Shown piece by piece: positions 14,351 to 16,001 of a stretch of DNA of 16,001 bases. The translations under genes and the position numbers were made by a program. The stretch comes from an uncultured Ruminococcus sp. (GTDB lineage Bacteria; Bacillota; Clostridia; Oscillospirales; Acutalibacteraceae). The stretch lies in the NCBI GenBank assembly GCA_902762335.1, contig CACWNZ010000057.1, forward strand, positions 1 to 16,001, read 5' to 3'. Under the pieces are notes generated by a model that was given only the letters and a program-made list of their open reading frames with translations, made no database searches and was not told where the DNA came from. The stretch's first letter is position 1. Each line of letters begins with the position of its first letter.

Positions 14351-14833
14351 ATGTGGGTATACGAAAAAAAGCTTCAGTATCCCGTTAATATAAAGCAGAC
14401 CAATCCTAAGCTTGCCAAGATAATAATCACCCAATATGGCGGTCCCGACGGCGAGCTCGGCGCAAGTCTGAGGTATCTCAGCCAGAGATACTCCGCCCCC
14501 TATCCCGAGGTAAAGGCTGTTCTTACCGATATCGGCACAGAAGAACTCGGGCACCTCGAAATGGTCGGCACTATCGTCTATCAGCTCACAAAGGGGCTGA
14601 CCCTCGAGGAGATCAGGGCTCAGGGCTTTGAGGATTATTTTGTTGACCATACCACAGGCATTTATCCCCAGGCTGCCTCCGGCGTTCCCTTCTCTGCGTC
14701 GGCGCTGCAGGTGAAGGGAGATATTATCACTGACCTTCATGAGGACCTTGCGGCAGATGAGGCGTATAAGTATAGACAACTTGTTTTTATGGTATATAAT
14801 GTTTCTTGTTGCCAAAATTCAACAAGGGACTGA
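14351..14833 (+). CDS. cotJC: Spore coat manganese-catalase-like protein CotJC, 3' end replaced by foreign DNA
   Basis: Residues 1-137 are a good CotJC: MWVYEKKLQYPVNIKQTNPKLA, then YGGPDGELGASLRYLSQRYS, DIGTEELGHLEMVGTIVYQLTKG, and GVPFSASALQVKGDIITDLHEDLAADE. The fold is a ferritin-like four-helix bundle; E35, the TEELGH residues and E131 are expected metal ligands. From about 14762 the reading frame leaves the family: 23 unrelated residues including FMVYNVSCCQ lead to TGA 14831-14833. Family members run to about 190-200 aa and carry further glutamate and histidine ligands in the missing last helix, so the truncated product is unlikely to be active. AGGAGG at 14337-14342 gives a sure start. 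Confidence 0.9.
   Translation: MWVYEKKLQYPVNIKQTNPKLAKIIITQYGGPDGELGASLRYLSQRYSAPYPEVKAVLTDIGTEELGHLEMVGTIVYQLTKGLTLEEIRAQGFEDYFVDHTTGIYPQAASGVPFSASALQVKGDIITDLHEDLAADEAYKYRQLVFMVYNVSCCQNSTRD
14773..14800 (+). promoter_or_regulatory. Promoter at the element's left end
   Basis: TAGACA (14773-14778), a 16-bp spacer and a perfect TATAAT (14795-14800) lie within the foreign tail of cotJC, directed into the element. Confidence 0.6.
14805..14826. promoter_or_regulatory. Inverted repeat overlapping the transcription start of the element promoter
   Basis: CTTGTTG (14805-14811) and CAACAAG (14820-14826) form a perfect 7-bp inverted repeat with an 8-bp centre, beginning 5 bp after the -10. The position suits a repressor operator or a 5' hairpin; no T-run follows, so it is not a terminator. 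Confidence 0.4.
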
Positions 14834-14838
14834 TATTT

Positions 14839-15153
14839 ATGAAAAATGAAAAAGTGCCGTGTGTAAAATGCGGCTCAAGCACCAAATATTATGATAAAGT
14901 AAAAAGAATAGTAAAAGGAAAAAACGGAAAAAAGCGGCGTATCTCTGTAAAACGGTATGCTTGCCCGAACTGCGGATCGGTGCACAGACTTATTCCGGAT
15001 TATATTCTTCCGTATAAGCACTATGAAAGAACAATAATAGAGGGGTTTATTAGCGGTAATCTTTCATCGGATCAGTTAGAGTATGAAGACTATCCATGTG
15101 AAGCGACCATAGCCATCTGGAAACGGTATCATTTACCACTGACATTTATTTAA
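14839..15153 (+). CDS. DUF6431-like zinc-ribbon protein
   Basis: The 104-aa basic protein has C8-x2-C11 and C42-x2-C45, a four-cysteine zinc ribbon interrupted by a K/R-rich loop (KVKRIVKGKNGKKRRISVKRY). This is followed by GSVHRLIPDYILPYKHY and a C-terminal CEATIAIWKRY that resembles a short helix-turn-helix. The layout matches my memory of DUF6431 proteins, which occur in mobile DNA of Bacillota and whose function is unknown; nucleic-acid binding is likely. I chose ATG 14839 (GGGA at 14826-14829) rather than the TTG at 14806, which would run across the inverted repeat. It starts 5 bp after the foreign stop of cotJC. Confidence 0.72.
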   Translation: MKNEKVPCVKCGSSTKYYDKVKRIVKGKNGKKRRISVKRYACPNCGSVHRLIPDYILPYKHYERTIIEGFISGNLSSDQLEYEDYPCEATIAIWKRYHLPLTFI

Positions 15154-15224
15154 CATTATCGGCGTTTTAATCTAAGATAGAGTCGAAAGGAGGTCAAATG
15201 ATATTTTTTCAGAAAGGAGAGGCT

Positions 15225-15644
15225 ATGGCAACAAAAATAAGACCGGAATTATCAGTAAATAACCGCTATCATCTGGAAAAACATCGGTACTACGAGCTTA
15301 AGCACTTTTGTCTTCAATATCCCTCATGGAAAAAGACTCTTGTGCTTATAAGCAGTATAAGATCAGGCAATAATGATATTTCCGGTGTACACTCGATCGG
15401 CTCTGTCTCAGATCCTACTGCCGACAATGCCGAGGAACGGCTGTTCTACGCACTAAGGATAGAAATGCTTGAAAAGACAGCGCGAAACACTGACTGTTAT
15501 TTATCGGATTATATTCTGAAGGGAGTAGCAGAAGGTTTTTCATACGAATACCTTAAAGCTAAATTAAATATTCCATGCTGCCGCGAAAAGTATTACGAGC
15601 TTTATAGAAAGTTTTTCTATCTGCTTAGTGCCGAGCGACAGTAA
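15225..15644 (+). CDS. Phage-like protein with a sigma-70-region-4/ArpU-like C-terminus (uncertain)
   Basis: The 139-aa protein has two parts. The N-terminal part (RPELSVNNRYHLEKHRYYELKHFCLQYPSWKK) is a motif I associate with small proteins of Firmicutes prophages. The C-terminal part (CYLSDYILKGVAEGFSYEYLKAKLNIPCCREKYYELYRKFFYLLS) looks like the helix-turn-helix of ArpU/RinA-type late regulators, with a cysteine pair. Role in phage late transcription is inference. Two starts have good ribosome sites: ATG 15198 (AGGAGG at 15188-15193) and ATG 15225 (AGGAG at 15215-15219); I prefer 15225 because MATKIRPEL begins the conserved part. A terminator follows. Confidence 0.65.
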   Translation: MATKIRPELSVNNRYHLEKHRYYELKHFCLQYPSWKKTLVLISSIRSGNNDISGVHSIGSVSDPTADNAEERLFYALRIEMLEKTARNTDCYLSDYILKGVAEGFSYEYLKAKLNIPCCREKYYELYRKFFYLLSAERQ

Positions 15645-15653
15645 TATGTAATT

Positions 15654-15684
15654 GGAGGATGCCTTAAGAGGTGTCCTCCGTTTT
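15654..15684 (+). terminator. Intrinsic terminator after the phage-like gene
   Basis: A 10-bp stem with two G-U pairs (15654-15663 with 15670-15679) has a 6-nt loop and GTTTT after it. Confidence 0.85.
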
Positions 15685-15730
15685 ATTATATATTATCAGC
15701 ACGCGGGTTACAATACTTTATGCTAAATTA

Positions 15731-15748
15731 GTATCTATCATACGATAC
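15731..15748. promoter_or_regulatory. Short inverted repeat upstream of the last gene
   Basis: GTATC (15731-15735) and GATAC (15744-15748) are separated by 8 bp within the 172-bp non-coding gap 15645-15816. It may be an operator; no good promoter hexamers were found beside it. Confidence 0.22.
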
Positions 15749-15816
15749 GCGCAAATAACATTTAGTTTTATGAAGGTCGGATGATATTCATGAAACAAAA
15801 AAGGAGAATGATAAAG

Positions 15817-16001
15817 ATGAACGACAAACTTGATGAAATGGTCAGCGAGGAACTTAAGAAATGGCTCGATGATATTTCGATTATCGAGAATGCAGACGAA
15901 AGAGCAAAGGCAATGGAGCAGTATCTCAGATCATACAACACTTATCTTGAAGGCAAAAAGACAAAGGCAGAGGAAGCCAAGCTTGAGGCTGAGGCAAAAA
16001 G
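15817..16001 (+). CDS. Small charged hypothetical protein of the element (partial)
   Basis: The frame is open for 61 codons to the window edge. The start is ATG 15817 with AAGGAG at 15801-15806; an in-frame ATG at 15808 is too close to that site and one at 15790 lacks one. The visible part is strongly helical and charged (MNDKLDEMVSEELKKWLDDI, then a Glu/Lys/Ala-rich stretch that could form a coiled coil), with no recognised domain. Its place after a phage-like gene suggests an element-encoded protein; nothing more can be said. Confidence 0.6.
   Translation, partial: MNDKLDEMVSEELKKWLDDISIIENADERAKAMEQYLRSYNTYLEGKKTKAEEAKLEAEAK

Larger units (their letters stand above)
14762..16001 (+). mobile_element. 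Left end of an integrated element (prophage- or skin-like) inserted in cotJC; right end outside window
   Basis: The boundary is set by the loss of CotJC homology near 14762. Beyond it the DNA is more AT-rich and uses more AAA, ATA and TTA codons than the host genes to its left. The contents fit an integrated element: own promoter, inverted repeat, zinc-ribbon DUF6431-like gene, phage-like 139-aa gene, terminator and the start of another small charged protein. No integrase or att repeat can be seen in the window, so element type and length are open. Confidence 0.65.

Noticed and set aside
14839..15153. Classical insertion sequence in cotJC
   Set aside because: No transposase domain or DDE motif, no terminal inverted repeats recognised at the junction, and the following genes are phage-like.
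1..16001. CRISPR array, tRNA or rRNA genes
   Set aside because: No regularly spaced repeats and no tRNA or rRNA signature were seen on either strand.

Overview
The window looks like a chromosomal segment of a spore-forming Clostridia member (Bacillota), probably Ruminococcus-like Oscillospiraceae. The evidence is the conserved sporulation and division cluster (flippase, mazG, hup, rqcP/yabO, yabP, yabQ, divIC, yabR), a cotJABC spore-coat operon, long-form hpf, DUF4364-like and DUF6062-like genes, strong AGGAGG-type ribosome sites and intrinsic terminators. Species assignment is inference; no rRNA or tRNA gene is present.

Layout. 1-3670: 3' end of a SpoVB/YabM-type flippase, then mazG, an HU gene frameshifted by a 13-bp tandem duplication, rqcP, yabP, yabQ, divIC and the S1-domain gene yabR. 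3700-5651: a metal-dependent amidohydrolase and ribosome hibernation factor hpf, the latter closed by a bidirectional terminator. 5658-6626 (minus): an unrecognised 125-aa gene translationally coupled to a DUF4364-like gene. 6778-11317: HAD-like hydrolase, then a Trk potassium-uptake pair (trkA carries an internal deletion plus frameshift; trkH is intact), then rsmA. 11305-11862 (minus): a PAP2 phosphatase overlapping the 3' end of rsmA. 11953-13687: a DUF6062-like cysteine/histidine protein and gpsA, followed by two intrinsic terminators. 13897-14761: cotJA, cotJB and the first 137 codons of cotJC.

The most interesting place is near 14762. CotJC homology stops abruptly inside the ferritin-like fold, and the sequence becomes AT-richer. 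It then carries its own promoter, an inverted repeat, a zinc-ribbon DUF6431-like gene, a phage-like regulatory gene, a terminator and the start of another small gene. This reads as the left end of a prophage or other integrated element inserted in cotJC. By analogy with skin-type elements that interrupt sporulation genes and are excised in the mother cell, it could be a developmentally excised intervening element. The recombinase, the right end and the missing cotJC 3' part lie beyond this window, so that remains a hypothesis.

Two other normally intact genes (hup and trkA) also carry lesions. Each could be real (slippage, deletion) or an assembly or sequencing error, and should be checked in reads before biology is built on them.
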